This document shows positions 34,432 to 43,388 of a stretch of DNA of 64,000 bases, in pieces. The first letter of the stretch is position 1. Each line of letters begins with the position of its first letter. The DNA comes from Arthrobacter sp. NicSoilB4 (GTDB taxonomy: Bacteria; Actinomycetota; Actinomycetes; Actinomycetales; Micrococcaceae): contig NZ_AP024653.1 in the NCBI RefSeq assembly GCF_019977335.1, positions 744,001 to 808,000 of the forward strand, given 5' to 3'. The notes under the pieces are model-generated. The model did not search any database, was not told where the DNA came from, and was given only the letters and a program-made list of their open reading frames with translations. Both the position numbers and the translations under genes were made by a program.

Positions 34432-36569
34432 GCACCAAAGAGAACGTCTCGCCCGACTCCCGGAAGCGGAACTCCTCAGAGCCGGCCTCCACGGCGCCCG
34501 ACTCGCAGACCCCCGAACCGCTGGTTCCCGAATCGCAGCTCTCCGGCGCGCACGTTACCGGCGCCGAGCCGGACGATGATGACTTCTATGAAGAGGAGTA
34601 CCGGCCGGGCGAAGCCGACGGCGGCATGTTCGGCGACATTCCGGCCAAGAAGGCCCAGCACTTCTGGCCCTCCGCGAAGCGGCTGATGGGCCTGCTGAAG
34701 CCGGAGCGGGCCGGCATCATCGCCGTGCTTGCGATGGTGACGGTTGCCGTCGTCCTCAACGTTGTGGCGCCCCGGATCCTTGGCCAGGCGATGGACGTGA
34801 TCTTCGGCGGCGTCATCGGCAAGCAGCTGCCGGCCGGCGGCACCAAAGAGCAGTTCGTCGAGGGCCTGCGCGCCCAGGGCCAGGACAACTTCGCGGACAT
34901 GCTTGCCAAGATGGATGTCATCCCCGGTGTCGGCATCGACTTCCAGGAGCTCGCGTTCCTGATCAGCGTGGTTCTGGTGATGTACTTCGTCGCCAACATC
35001 TTCCTCTGGCTGCAGGGCTACGTCCTGAACATCCTGGTCATGCGGGTGGTCCGCCAGCTGCGCGACGACACGGAGAAGAAGCTCAACAGGCTCCCGCTGA
35101 ACTACTTCGACACCCGGCAGCGCGGCGACATCCTCTCCCGTGTCACGAACGACGTGGACAACATCCAGCAGGCCCTGCAGCAGGCCTTCGCGCAGCTGGT
35201 GAACTCGGCGCTGACGGTGATCGGCATCGTCATCATGATGTTCATCGTGTCCTGGCAGCTGGCGCTGATTGCCCTGGTCGCACTGCCGCTTTCGGCTGTC
35301 GCCGCCGGCATCATCGGTTCCCGCAGCCAGAAGCTCTTCGCCGCCCAGTGGAAGAACACGGGCGAGCTCAACGGCCAGATCGAGGAGTCCTTCTCCGGCC
35401 ACGACCTCGTCCGCGTCTTCGGCCGCGACGCCGACATGCTGGACCGCTTCGACGAGCGGAACGACGCCCTCTACAAGGCCAGCTTCGGCGCGCAGTTCGT
35501 CTCCGGCATGATCATGCCGGTCATGCAGTTCGTGTCCTACCTCAGCTACGTTGGAATCGCCGTCGTCGGCGGCCTCCGCGTCGCGTCCGGCGGGATGAGC
35601 CTGGGCGACGCCACCGCGTTCATCCAGTACTCGCGCGAGTTCACCCAGCCGCTGGGCCAGATGGCGGGCATGGCCAACATGCTCCAGTCCGGCGTCGCCT
35701 CCGCGGAACGCGTGTTTGAATTCCTCGACGCCGAGGAACAGGACGCCGAGACCGCCACCGAGCAGCTGCCGGCCAAGACCGACGGCCACGTCGATTTCCG
35801 CAACGTCACCTTCAGCTACACCCCGGACAAGCCGCTGATCGAGGACCTGTCCTTCACCGCAGAGCCCGGGCACACGGTCGCGATCGTGGGTCCCACCGGT
35901 GCCGGCAAGACCACCCTGGTGAACCTCGTGATGCGGTTCTACGAGCTCCAGGGCGGCAGCATCACCCTGGACGGCGTCGACATCACCCACCTGAGCCGTG
36001 CTGAGCTGCGCGCCAAGGTGGGCATGGTGCTCCAGGATGCCTGGCTCTTCGGCGGCTCCATCTACGACAACATCCGCTACGGCAAGCTGGACGCCACCGA
36101 GGAACAGGTGATGGAGGCGGCGAAAGCCACCTTCGTGGACCGCTTCGTCCGGGCCCTTCCGGACGGCTACAACACCGTCATCGACGAGGAAGGCAACAAC
36201 GTCAGCGCAGGCGAGAAGCAGCTGATCACCATTGCCCGGGCCTTCGTGGCCAATCCGTCGCTCCTGATCCTGGACGAGGCCACCAGTTCGGTGGACACCC
36301 GCACCGAAGTGCTCGTGCAGAAGGCCATGGCCGCCCTCCGCACCGACCGCACCAGCTTCGTGATCGCCCACCGCCTCTCCACCATCCGCGATGCCGACAC
36401 CATCCTGGTGATGGAGGCCGGCCGGATCGTGGAGCAGGGCGACCACGCCCAACTGCTGGACCTCAAGGGCGCCTACTACCGCCTGTACATGTCCCAGTTC
36501 GCCGGCGAGGACGCAGAGATGGCCTTCGCGGAAAACACGGCTGACGACGCGACGGCGGTACACAGCTGA
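34428..36569 (+). CDS. ABC exporter half-transporter, catalytic partner
   Basis: A 713-residue partner of the preceding gene. An 80-residue acidic, low-complexity N-terminal extension (including EPDDDDFYEEEYRPGEADG) precedes six membrane helices and an ATPase domain with Walker A GPTGAGKTT, signature VSAGEKQLITIARAF and a complete Walker B LLILDEATSSVDTRTE. The catalytic Glu is present here and missing in the partner, supporting an asymmetric heterodimer of the TM287/288 type. A large insertion of about 60 residues after the first helix (GTKEQFVEGLRAQGQDNFAD) is extracellular. ATGA overlap with the upstream gene ensures balanced synthesis. Confidence 0.92.
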   Translation: MSTKENVSPDSRKRNSSEPASTAPDSQTPEPLVPESQLSGAHVTGAEPDDDDFYEEEYRPGEADGGMFGDIPAKKAQHFWPSAKRLMGLLKPERAGIIAVLAMVTVAVVLNVVAPRILGQAMDVIFGGVIGKQLPAGGTKEQFVEGLRAQGQDNFADMLAKMDVIPGVGIDFQELAFLISVVLVMYFVANIFLWLQGYVLNILVMRVVRQLRDDTEKKLNRLPLNYFDTRQRGDILSRVTNDVDNIQQALQQAFAQLVNSALTVIGIVIMMFIVSWQLALIALVALPLSAVAAGIIGSRSQKLFAAQWKNTGELNGQIEESFSGHDLVRVFGRDADMLDRFDERNDALYKASFGAQFVSGMIMPVMQFVSYLSYVGIAVVGGLRVASGGMSLGDATAFIQYSREFTQPLGQMAGMANMLQSGVASAERVFEFLDAEEQDAETATEQLPAKTDGHVDFRNVTFSYTPDKPLIEDLSFTAEPGHTVAIVGPTGAGKTTLVNLVMRFYELQGGSITLDGVDITHLSRAELRAKVGMVLQDAWLFGGSIYDNIRYGKLDATEEQVMEAAKATFVDRFVRALPDGYNTVIDEEGNNVSAGEKQLITIARAFVANPSLLILDEATSSVDTRTEVLVQKAMAALRTDRTSFVIAHRLSTIRDADTILVMEAGRIVEQGDHAQLLDLKGAYYRLYMSQFAGEDAEMAFAENTADDATAVHS

Positions 36570-36604
36570 GCGCCGCCGGCGCCGGGGCGGAGTCCGCAGA
36601 GTCT

Positions 36605-37063
36605 GTGTCCCGGCGCATCGAGGTGCAGATCCCGATGCGCTGGGGCGACATGGACGCCTACGGCCACATCAACAACGTCCAGATCGTCCGGATCCTCGAG
36701 GAAGCCCGCATCGCGGCCTTCGGCCCGCCGCGGGGCTCCGGGCTGCCGGGCATCGAGCCTCCGGTACCTCTGTTCAACGAGGTCCCGGAGGGGACGCTGG
36801 CGCTGATCGTGGAGCACAAGATCCGCTACGTCCGGACCCTCGAATACCGCAATGTGCCGGCCCTGGTGCAGCTGTGGATCGGCGCGGTGAAGGGTGCCAG
36901 CTTCGACATCCACTACCTCGTCCAGGACCCCGTCACCCGTGAGGACTGCGTTCGGGCCACGAGCCATCTGGCGTTCGTGGACGAGGCCACGGGGCGGGTG
37001 CTCAGGCTTACGCCGGAGCAGAAAGGGAAGCTCGCCCGCCTCACGCCGGTTCACTCCGGGTGA
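36605..37063 (+). CDS. Acyl-CoA thioesterase (hotdog fold)
   Basis: A 152-residue hotdog protein of the 4-hydroxybenzoyl-CoA thioesterase/YbgC type. The motif RWGDMDAYGHINNVQIVRILEEAR carries the catalytic Asp. GTG 36605 follows the ABC gene by 35 bp; GGAG lies about 12 bases upstream, so the signal is weak, and the frame is open back to the ABC stop. It may be read through from the exporter operon. The acyl-CoA substrate is unknown. Confidence 0.82.
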   Translation: MSRRIEVQIPMRWGDMDAYGHINNVQIVRILEEARIAAFGPPRGSGLPGIEPPVPLFNEVPEGTLALIVEHKIRYVRTLEYRNVPALVQLWIGAVKGASFDIHYLVQDPVTREDCVRATSHLAFVDEATGRVLRLTPEQKGKLARLTPVHSG

Positions 37064-37181
37064 GCCAGCCCGTCCCAACGGGCAAGCGGAACCGGTCCTA
37101 TGGCCTCTACCTCGCTCTTCGGATCGTCCCTAGAATGAACTGTCCGCGGGCAGTGAGCCCCGAAGCCAAGGAGCACAGATC

Positions 37182-37460
37182 ATGGTGAACAAACGAGCAC
37201 AGATGATTGCCAATAAGAGGAAGATGATCGCCCGGAAGAAGGCATGGAAGGACCTCTCGCCGACGGCGAAGTTCGGAACCATCGCAGCCGCCGTCGTCCA
37301 GCTCTCGCTGCTTGTCGCGGCCCAGACGGACATCACCCGGCGCCCCGCGGATCAGATCCGCGGCAGCAAGGCGATGTGGCGGGTTGCCACGCTGATCAAC
37401 TTCGTCGGCCCGGGCAGCTACTTCACCTTTGGCGTCAAGCGGCATGCCGCAGCCAAGTAG
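37182..37460 (+). CDS. Small membrane protein of unknown function
   Basis: A 92-residue protein with a very basic N-terminus (NKRAQMIANKRKMIARKKAWK), one hydrophobic segment (FGTIAAAVVQLSLLVAAQTDI) and a second weaker one (LINFVGPGSYFTF). GGAG lies about eight bases before ATG 37182. Inside-positive topology predicts a cytoplasmic N-terminus. No family is assigned with confidence; comparable short proteins with 'RPADQIRGSKAMWR' are common in actinobacteria. Confidence 0.75.
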   Translation: MVNKRAQMIANKRKMIARKKAWKDLSPTAKFGTIAAAVVQLSLLVAAQTDITRRPADQIRGSKAMWRVATLINFVGPGSYFTFGVKRHAAAK

Positions 37461-37563
37461 GAACGGCTGAAGGGAGGGCAGGCCGCTCATTCGAACCTAC
37501 TTCTCAGTAGCATCCGGGCGCCGCGTGATGCGGGTTGTCAGCTTAAGCCTGTAAATTGAAAGC

Positions 37564-39795
37564 ATGACCCCATCCAAAAAGCCCGCCATGCACCGCGCCC
37601 TCGGCATCTCCAAGGAGATCGAAGACGCTGCGTGGTTTGTCTTGGGGCCAGGGCTGCACGGTAAACCGTCTGCCCTGGACGGACGCACCAAAACGTGGTC
37701 GGTGCAGGCCGCCGCGGAGCTGCTCGACCGCCTCGAACGCGGGGTCCCGGACCCCAAAGCCCCCATGATGACCAACCTGCGGCAGAACCTCCAGGACGCC
37801 TCCCGGGGCGCCAAGCAGTTGGCCGTGGAGCTGCTTTTCCTGCAGTCCCTGCCGCTGGCCCACGAGGTGAAATCACTCAAGGTCAAACGCGCGCGGGTGG
37901 CGGAGGCCGCGTCCTGGCTGGAGCCGCCGCTCGAACTGCCGGACGAGCTGTTCGCGGGCATGACGGATCACGGTGTCATCCGGGACCGCACCGCGGAGTT
38001 CAACTGGACCATCTGGGACCACCTGAAATGGCTCTGCCGGTTCGTGCAGCACGTCGCGCAGCGGCCGGCAGGCGCCGTCGCGGCGGCCGTCAAGGATCCG
38101 CTGGCCTTCCACCAGCTGGTGGCCGGCACACCCGATGACCAACCGGCCATCCGCCGCAGCATCGAGTTCCTGGTCTGGCCCAGCTACTTCGAGCCGGTCG
38201 TGGCCGACGTCGAGCGCCAGGAAATCCGCGACGCCTTTGCCTCCCTGGTGGGCGGGGCGAAGGGCGACACCGACGAGGAAATTTCCGCGGACATCCACCG
38301 CATCCGGCTGCACCTCGACGAGCAGGCCGGCCAAAGGATCGACTGGTACTCCCGGCAGCTCGTGAGTCAGTGGCGGAAGGTCGGCGACCCCGGCCGGCGC
38401 GCCTGGCTGCTGCGCACCCACCACGACAACGCCGAACTCCTCGGCACCTGGCAGGCCGAGGAATCGGTGACGCTCGACGTCGAGCACCTCCGCCTGCTGG
38501 ACCCCGGCGTCACCGCCGGGCTGGTCCAGCACGCCGTGGACGAGGACTACAAGCACCTCGGCTACGTCGAACGTGAGGACACCAAGACGGCTGTGTTCGC
38601 CTTCCTGACCGTGATGAAGCCCGGCGACCTGACGCTCTACCAGAGCTCCGGCACCGTCCGGGTGGGTGTGGTCCTCGGCGAGCCTGAACACCACGAGGAC
38701 AACCGCCGGCTGCGCCGCAAGGTCCGCTGGTTCGACGAAACCCACGACATGACTGAACTGCCCCGCCACGTGCAGCGGCAGCTGGCCACCTCCGGCATCA
38801 TTGTGGACATCACCCGCGTCATCCAGGCCCTCGAAGCGCTGCTGCCCGCCGAAGCGGAAGCTGAGCCCGGCGACGACAACGAGCCGGCCGCCGTCGTCGA
38901 GCCTGCCTGTGAAGGGTTCCGCCCGCTGACACCGGAGTTCGCCGCGTCCCTGCACATGGACCTGGAGCCGCTGCAGGAGATCGCCGAACTGCTGGAGGAG
39001 AACCGCCAGCTGGTGCTGTACGGTCCGCCCGGCACGGGCAAGACTTACCTTGCCAAGCACCTGGCCGCCCAGCTCGCCGGTGACACCACCGACGAACGCG
39101 TCAAGCTGGTGCAGTTCCACCCCTCGTACGCGTACGAGGACTTCTTCGAGGGTTTCCGCCCGGACAAGACCGAGGAAGGCCAGGTGTCCTTCAAGCTTGT
39201 GGCCGGGCCGCTGCGCCGGATCGCGGAAGAGGCGGCCAAGCCCGGGAATGAGAGCAAGCCGTACTTCCTGATCATCGATGAAATGAACCGGGCGAACCTC
39301 GCGAAGGTGTTCGGCGAACTGTACTTCCTGCTCGAATACCGCGACGACCGGATCTACCTGCAGTACAGCCCCAACGAGCCTTTCACGCTGCCGGACAACC
39401 TCTACATCATCGGCACGATGAACACCGCCGACCGGTCCATTGCGATGATGGACGCCGCCATCCGCCGCCGCTTCTCCTTCATTGAGCTGCACCCCAAGAC
39501 GGAGCCGGTGAAGGGCTCGCTGCTGCGGTTCCTGCAGGCCCGCGACCTGGATACGACGCCGGCCCTGCTGATGGACGCGCTCAACGACGCCATCGACGAG
39601 TGGGACCGCGACCTCATGATCGGCCCGTCCTACTTCATGAAGAAGTCCGCCCAGACGCCCAAGGGCCTACGCCGGATCTGGAAGTACGAGCTGATGCCGC
39701 TGCTGGAGGAGCACTACCATGGCCAGCTGAACCGGGCCCAGCTGGAGGAGCGGTTCGGACTGGACCCGCTGCTTGACCGCCTTGCGCGCGTCTAG
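37564..39795 (+). CDS. mcrB: McrB-like GTPase of a modification-dependent restriction system
   Basis: A 743-residue AAA+ protein. The C-terminal motor has Walker A YGPPGTGKT (about residue 486), FHPSYAYEDFFEGFRP, the Walker B-like IIDEMNRANLAKVFGE (about residue 572), the NTADRSI sensor and RRRFSFIE, all hallmarks of McrB. Residues about 280-390 (AWLLRTHHDNAELLGTW, ...KHLGYV..., MKPGDLTLYQSSGTVRVGVVLGE) look like an EVE/PUA-type base-reading domain, which would recognise modified DNA; this is inference from pattern. It overlaps mcrC. Together they should cleave DNA carrying modified cytosines, defending against modified phage or foreign methylated DNA. Confidence 0.88.
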   Translation: MTPSKKPAMHRALGISKEIEDAAWFVLGPGLHGKPSALDGRTKTWSVQAAAELLDRLERGVPDPKAPMMTNLRQNLQDASRGAKQLAVELLFLQSLPLAHEVKSLKVKRARVAEAASWLEPPLELPDELFAGMTDHGVIRDRTAEFNWTIWDHLKWLCRFVQHVAQRPAGAVAAAVKDPLAFHQLVAGTPDDQPAIRRSIEFLVWPSYFEPVVADVERQEIRDAFASLVGGAKGDTDEEISADIHRIRLHLDEQAGQRIDWYSRQLVSQWRKVGDPGRRAWLLRTHHDNAELLGTWQAEESVTLDVEHLRLLDPGVTAGLVQHAVDEDYKHLGYVEREDTKTAVFAFLTVMKPGDLTLYQSSGTVRVGVVLGEPEHHEDNRRLRRKVRWFDETHDMTELPRHVQRQLATSGIIVDITRVIQALEALLPAEAEAEPGDDNEPAAVVEPACEGFRPLTPEFAASLHMDLEPLQEIAELLEENRQLVLYGPPGTGKTYLAKHLAAQLAGDTTDERVKLVQFHPSYAYEDFFEGFRPDKTEEGQVSFKLVAGPLRRIAEEAAKPGNESKPYFLIIDEMNRANLAKVFGELYFLLEYRDDRIYLQYSPNEPFTLPDNLYIIGTMNTADRSIAMMDAAIRRRFSFIELHPKTEPVKGSLLRFLQARDLDTTPALLMDALNDAIDEWDRDLMIGPSYFMKKSAQTPKGLRRIWKYELMPLLEEHYHGQLNRAQLEERFGLDPLLDRLARV

Positions 39796-41050
39796 CCAGC
39801 CGAAGCCGGCCAGCCACGGCGCACCGGGTTCGCAGCCGGTCCGCCGGATCGTCCTCGACGAGCTCTCCGGCGGCGTCGTCGACCGGCTGGACCCGGACAG
39901 CGCGGCCTACCTCAACGGCAGCGGACTGGCCAAGGCCTCGCCGATGGGCATGGGCCTGTACCGGATCGAGCCCGTGGGGAAAGTCGGTTCGGTGCGGACG
40001 CCGACGGTGCAGCTCGAAGTACGGCCCAAAGAACGGCTCGGCCTTGACCGGCTCCTGTTCCTGCTCGGCTACGCCGGCGACCAGGGCTTCCGGGAGGATT
40101 CCGTCGCCGCGGTCGAGGAGGCGGATCTGTGGAGTGCGCTGGCGGAGTCGCTGGCACAGCTCTCGGACCGTGCGCTCAGCCGCGGCGTGTTGCAGGGCTA
40201 CCTGAACGTCGACGAATCGTTGCGGACGGTCAAGGGCCGGATCCGCATTTCGGACCAGATTTCGCGCCGGCCCGGGATGCTCGTGCCGCTCGAGGTGTCT
40301 TACGACGAGTTCACCGAGGACATCGCGGAGAACCGCATCCTGCGGGCGGCGCTGGAACGGATGTCCCAGGTCCCGGGGGTGCGGCCCGAGGTGCTGAGCC
40401 GGCTCCGCCAGCTCAAGGGCAAGCTCGCCGCCGTGACCCGGCTGCAGTCCGGCGCTCCCTTGCCGGCGTGGCGGGCCAGCCGGATGAACACCCGGTACCA
40501 GGCTGCACTGCGGCTCGCCGAGGTGATCCTGCGCCATGCCTCGGCGGAGGCCGGCGACGGCACGCAACAGTCGGCGTCGTTCGTGGTGGACATGTCCGTC
40601 GTGTTCGAGGACTTCGTCGGCACAGCGCTGCGCGAGGCCATGGCGGCGTACCCGGGGGAGATGCGGCTGCGGTACAACGCCCTGCTCAACGAGGCCGTCC
40701 GCGATTCGGACCGGATCGTCGTGCAGCCCGGGGCGGTCCACCTGCTGGGAGGACGGCCGGTGATGGTCTACGACGCGAAGTACCAGGCCGCGGCCGACGC
40801 CGGGGCGTCACTCTCGGGGGACCACTACCGGATGCTGGCGTACTGCACGTCCCTGCGCGTGCCGACAGCCTGGCTGGTGTATCCGGGCGCCGGAGAGATC
40901 AAGCTGCGCCGGATCCTCAACACTGACATCGATGTTGTGGAGTTCCCGCTGGACCTGTCGAGGCCGCCGTCGGAAATCCTGGCATCCGTCGCGGACCTGG
41001 CACAGCAGTCCTGGGGCGAAGTGGTGCGTCAGGCGACCATCAGCCGCTGA
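39773..41050 (+). CDS. mcrC: McrC-like nuclease subunit
   Basis: A 425-residue McrC-family protein. The N-terminal region (IVLDELSGGVVDRLDPDSAAYL) is the beta-rich domain contacting McrB, and RPVMVYDAKYQ (about residues 328-338) contains the Asp and Lys of a PD-(D/E)XK nuclease; FEDFVGTAL precedes it. It overlaps mcrB by 23 bases in another frame. Two TTG codons (39773, 39782) are candidate starts with no clear ribosome-binding site, consistent with coupled translation. Start uncertain, family assignment firm. Confidence 0.86.
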   Translation: MTALRASSQPKPASHGAPGSQPVRRIVLDELSGGVVDRLDPDSAAYLNGSGLAKASPMGMGLYRIEPVGKVGSVRTPTVQLEVRPKERLGLDRLLFLLGYAGDQGFREDSVAAVEEADLWSALAESLAQLSDRALSRGVLQGYLNVDESLRTVKGRIRISDQISRRPGMLVPLEVSYDEFTEDIAENRILRAALERMSQVPGVRPEVLSRLRQLKGKLAAVTRLQSGAPLPAWRASRMNTRYQAALRLAEVILRHASAEAGDGTQQSASFVVDMSVVFEDFVGTALREAMAAYPGEMRLRYNALLNEAVRDSDRIVVQPGAVHLLGGRPVMVYDAKYQAAADAGASLSGDHYRMLAYCTSLRVPTAWLVYPGAGEIKLRRILNTDIDVVEFPLDLSRPPSEILASVADLAQQSWGEVVRQATISR

Positions 41051-41072
41051 CTTACTCCCTGGCGGGTCGCGG

Positions 41073-41366
41073 CTAGCCGGCTTCCTGCTCCACGGAAACA
41101 GACAGAAGGTGGTTCAAAAGCGCCTTTTCCGGCTGGCCGGGGTTGTTGGCGACATGCCAGCGAAGTTTCTCGCGCACGTGCGCCTCTTCGGGCTTGGTGT
41201 CGGAGAGAATCGCATCAATGATCGTGGATACCTGTCGACGCAGGGGTTCGAGATCTGGATCGACCGCGGGGGACCGCCGGTACTCCTGCGGCCGAAAATC
41301 AGGGGATGATTTCGAGGGTCGAGCGATAGTCCTCGGCATTTTGGTGGACCTCAGCAAGTGCGGCAT
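41073..41366 (-). CDS. Hypothetical protein between mcrC and tetR
   Basis: A 97-residue protein of no recognised family. The N-terminal third is basic (MPHLLRSTKMPRTIARPSK) and the rest helical and charged (LRRQVSTIIDAILSDTKPEEAHVREKLRWHVANNPGQPEKALLNHLL). GGGAGAG precedes ATG 41366, a good signal; the frame extends upstream without one. It converges on mcrC with a 22-bp gap and is divergent from a TetR regulator across 121 bp. Local base composition around its start is lower in GC than its neighbours, which may indicate recent acquisition. Confidence 0.6.
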   Translation of the reverse strand: MPHLLRSTKMPRTIARPSKSSPDFRPQEYRRSPAVDPDLEPLRRQVSTIIDAILSDTKPEEAHVREKLRWHVANNPGQPEKALLNHLLSVSVEQEAG

Positions 41367-41445
41367 CTGGCGCTCTCCCGTTGAGTAGAAGTACGAGTAA
41401 GTGCGGACCCGATAGAGTCCTTGTCCCCAGATTCGGATATTACCC

Positions 41446-41465
41446 GAGGCAGAACAGTCTGTCTC
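41446..41465. promoter_or_regulatory. Candidate TetR operator
   Basis: GAGGCAGAACAGTCTGTCTC is symmetric in nine of its ten base pairs and lies 22 bp before the TetR start, in the spacer shared with the divergent hypothetical gene. Confidence 0.55.
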
Positions 41466-41487
41466 GTATGGACGCAAAGAGATTCTT

Positions 41488-42114
41488 ATGTCGCTCTCAG
41501 CTAGTTCCGGAGTTTCAGGACCGCGGCCGCGTGGTGCGGCCGACGGCGGATCTGCTGTGCCCGGGGTCCGGGACCGTATTCTCGCGGCCGCCTACGAACT
41601 CTTCTCCACCCGCGGCGTCCGCAGCGTTGGCGTTAACGAACTGATCAGCCGCTCGGGCGTGGCGAAGGCCAGCTTCTACCGGCATTTCGCTTCCAAGGAT
41701 GAGCTGGTGCTCGCCTTCCTGGCGCGAAGGGACCAGCAATGGACCCTGGACAAGATTGTCTCCGAAGCGCTGCGGAGGGGAACCAAACCCGAGGAGCAAC
41801 TGCTGGCGATCTTCGATGTATTCGCCGACTGGTTTGCGCGCGAGGACTTCGAGGCGTGTTCGTTCGTCAACGTGCTGCTTGAGATGGGACCCCGGCACCC
41901 GCTGGGCAAGGCCAGCATCGACTACCTCGCGAAGATCCGTGGACACGTGCAGCACCTTGCGGAGCAAGCGCGGCTCAGGGATCCGGAGGAATTTTCCCGG
42001 TCCTGCCACATCCTGATGAAGGGCTCGATCGTTTCAGCCGCCGAGGGGGACCTTGCCGCTGCCGGCCGCGCCCGTCAAATGGCCGGTTGGCTGATCGACC
42101 ACCACCGGGTCTAG
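41488..42114 (+). CDS. TetR/AcrR-family transcriptional regulator
   Basis: A 208-residue TetR protein. The helix-turn-helix spans about residues 28-72 (VRDRILAAAYELFSTRG, VGVNELISRSGVAKASFYRHFASKDELVLAFL). The variable C-terminal ligand domain contains FEACSFVNVLLEMGPRHPLGK, as in regulators of YcdC/NemR-like type. Its 3' end overlaps the convergent vsr gene by four bases. No efflux gene is adjacent; its target may be itself or the small divergent gene. Confidence 0.88.
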   Translation: MSLSASSGVSGPRPRGAADGGSAVPGVRDRILAAAYELFSTRGVRSVGVNELISRSGVAKASFYRHFASKDELVLAFLARRDQQWTLDKIVSEALRRGTKPEEQLLAIFDVFADWFAREDFEACSFVNVLLEMGPRHPLGKASIDYLAKIRGHVQHLAEQARLRDPEEFSRSCHILMKGSIVSAAEGDLAAAGRARQMAGWLIDHHRV

Positions 42115-42629
42115 TCTTCGAGGCCGGCAGCGGGTGCTTCTGCGGCGAGCGGTGCTGTGACAGGACGTGCTGCGGCACGTGGTTCTGCTGCGGTGGTGTG
42201 CGGGCTGCTGGCCAGCAGGAACTCGTCCAGTTGCCTTTCCAGCGCGGAAAGATCCTTGAGCCCGCACTCCCAGACGGTGAGGACTTCCCAACCCATGCCC
42301 GCCAGCTGTGCACGCTGCAGTGCATCGCGGTTCCGCGTTCTGGTGCGTTTGGTCTCCCAAAACTCAGCGTTCGCCTTGGGTGCGTGCTGCCCCACCCGGC
42401 AGTCATGGAAGTGCCAGAAGCAGCCGTTGACGAAGATGACTTTGTGGCGGCCGGCGAAGACCAGGTCCGGGTTGCCAGGCAGGCGTCCGCCCCGGGCTGT
42501 ACCGTGCAGCCGGTAGCGGTAGCCCTTGGCGTGCAGCAGCTTCCGGACCAACAGTTCAGGCTTGGTGTTCTTCCCGCGGATGCGGGACATGTTCCAGCTG
42601 CGCCGCTCGGGTGTCAGCTTGTCCGCCAT
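42111..42629 (-). CDS. vsr: Very short patch repair endonuclease
   Basis: A 172-residue Vsr protein, longer than the usual 140-150 because of an Ala/Pro-rich C-terminal tail. SRIRGKNTKPELLVRKLLHAKGYRYR, GNPDLVF with the catalytic Asp55, VIFVNGCFWHFHDC (His73, His75, Cys77) and the distal Cys122 are the nuclease and zinc-site residues. Vsr nicks next to T:G mismatches produced by deamination of 5-methylcytosine. Its usual partner, a cytosine-5 DNA methyltransferase, is not in this window, but McrBC, which recognises modified cytosine, is 1 kb away. No ribosome-binding site is apparent before ATG 42629. Confidence 0.92.
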   Translation of the reverse strand: MADKLTPERRSWNMSRIRGKNTKPELLVRKLLHAKGYRYRLHGTARGGRLPGNPDLVFAGRHKVIFVNGCFWHFHDCRVGQHAPKANAEFWETKRTRTRNRDALQRAQLAGMGWEVLTVWECGLKDLSALERQLDEFLLASSPHTTAAEPRAAARPVTAPLAAEAPAAGLED

Positions 42630-42774
42630 GAATTAAGTCTAGGCGGCGGGGCTGGTTCGTATGCCGGCAGGGCCTGTCGGACCGTGTGGGAAGGCGCCGT
42701 GTGGGAAAGGGCCGTGGAGCGCCCGACGGCGGTGGCCAGGTCGGGCAGGCGGCGTTGCCGCCGTCGTACGGCTG

Positions 42775-43230
42775 CTAGATCTCCCGCTCCGGATGCTCGC
42801 CGAACTGGAAGTGGCGCCCGCTGACCGTCGTGGGCTCGATCTCGACATAGAAGTCCTTCAAGGTGGGCACCCACGGCTTGAGCCCCAGGGCCTCTGCGTC
42901 CGCGATGTCTGCAGACTGGTCAAGCACCCGGGCTGTGCCGCGAAGGACCACCGACCAGGCCTCGTCGGCGAGAATGCCGTCAGTTTCGAACAGCACCTTG
43001 GCATTGATGGTCAGTTCGGCGAGTTTGTTGCCGGGAGCCGTCCGGAGGTAGAGCTTCCGGCCGCTCGCGGCGTAGTTCACCGGGAAAATATCGGGTTCGC
43101 CGCCCACGATGACCACGAGCCGGCCGTGTTTGGTGGCCTCAATGAGCTTCCAGCACTGATCGTCATCGAGTACGAGGATGGGGTCGTCATCTGCATGTTC
43201 GAACATCATGGGTTCATTGTTCTGGGCCAT
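42775..43230 (-). CDS. Pyridoxamine 5'-phosphate oxidase-like flavin-binding protein
   Basis: A 151-residue split-barrel protein. DDDQCWKLIEATKHGRLVVIVGGEPDIFPVNY is the common N-terminus of the PPOX-like F420/flavin-binding family, with a C-terminal FYVEIEPTTVSGRHFQFG. Such proteins are often stress-linked oxidoreductases; pyridoxamine phosphate oxidation itself is unlikely. An internal ATG (MMFEHADDD) is an alternative start. About 145 bp of non-coding GC-rich sequence separate its 3' end from vsr. Confidence 0.82.
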   Translation of the reverse strand: MAQNNEPMMFEHADDDPILVLDDDQCWKLIEATKHGRLVVIVGGEPDIFPVNYAASGRKLYLRTAPGNKLAELTINAKVLFETDGILADEAWSVVLRGTARVLDQSADIADAEALGLKPWVPTLKDFYVEIEPTTVSGRHFQFGEHPEREI

Positions 43231-43388
43231 GTAGAAAAGCGCCAGAGTCCTGCGCCGGGAAATCGGTGTGAGGCGGGGTCAGGCGAACGCCTGTGGATAA
43301 CCTTGATGCCCGAAATGTGATGTCGGTTACCCTTAAGGCATTGTTTGGCTGCAGGCGTCTTGATTTCTATCGGGGGGAATAGCTGACC

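Noticed and set aside
34476..36563. 695-codon minus-strand frame opposite the second ABC exporter gene
   Set aside because: The plus-strand protein has complete ABC exporter motifs; the antisense frame has only low-complexity His/Val/Gly-rich sequence.
37564..42629. Mobile genomic island carrying McrBC and Vsr
   Set aside because: No integrase, transposase, tRNA attachment site or flanking repeats are visible, and coding composition matches the surroundings except for a short stretch near 41.4 kb.
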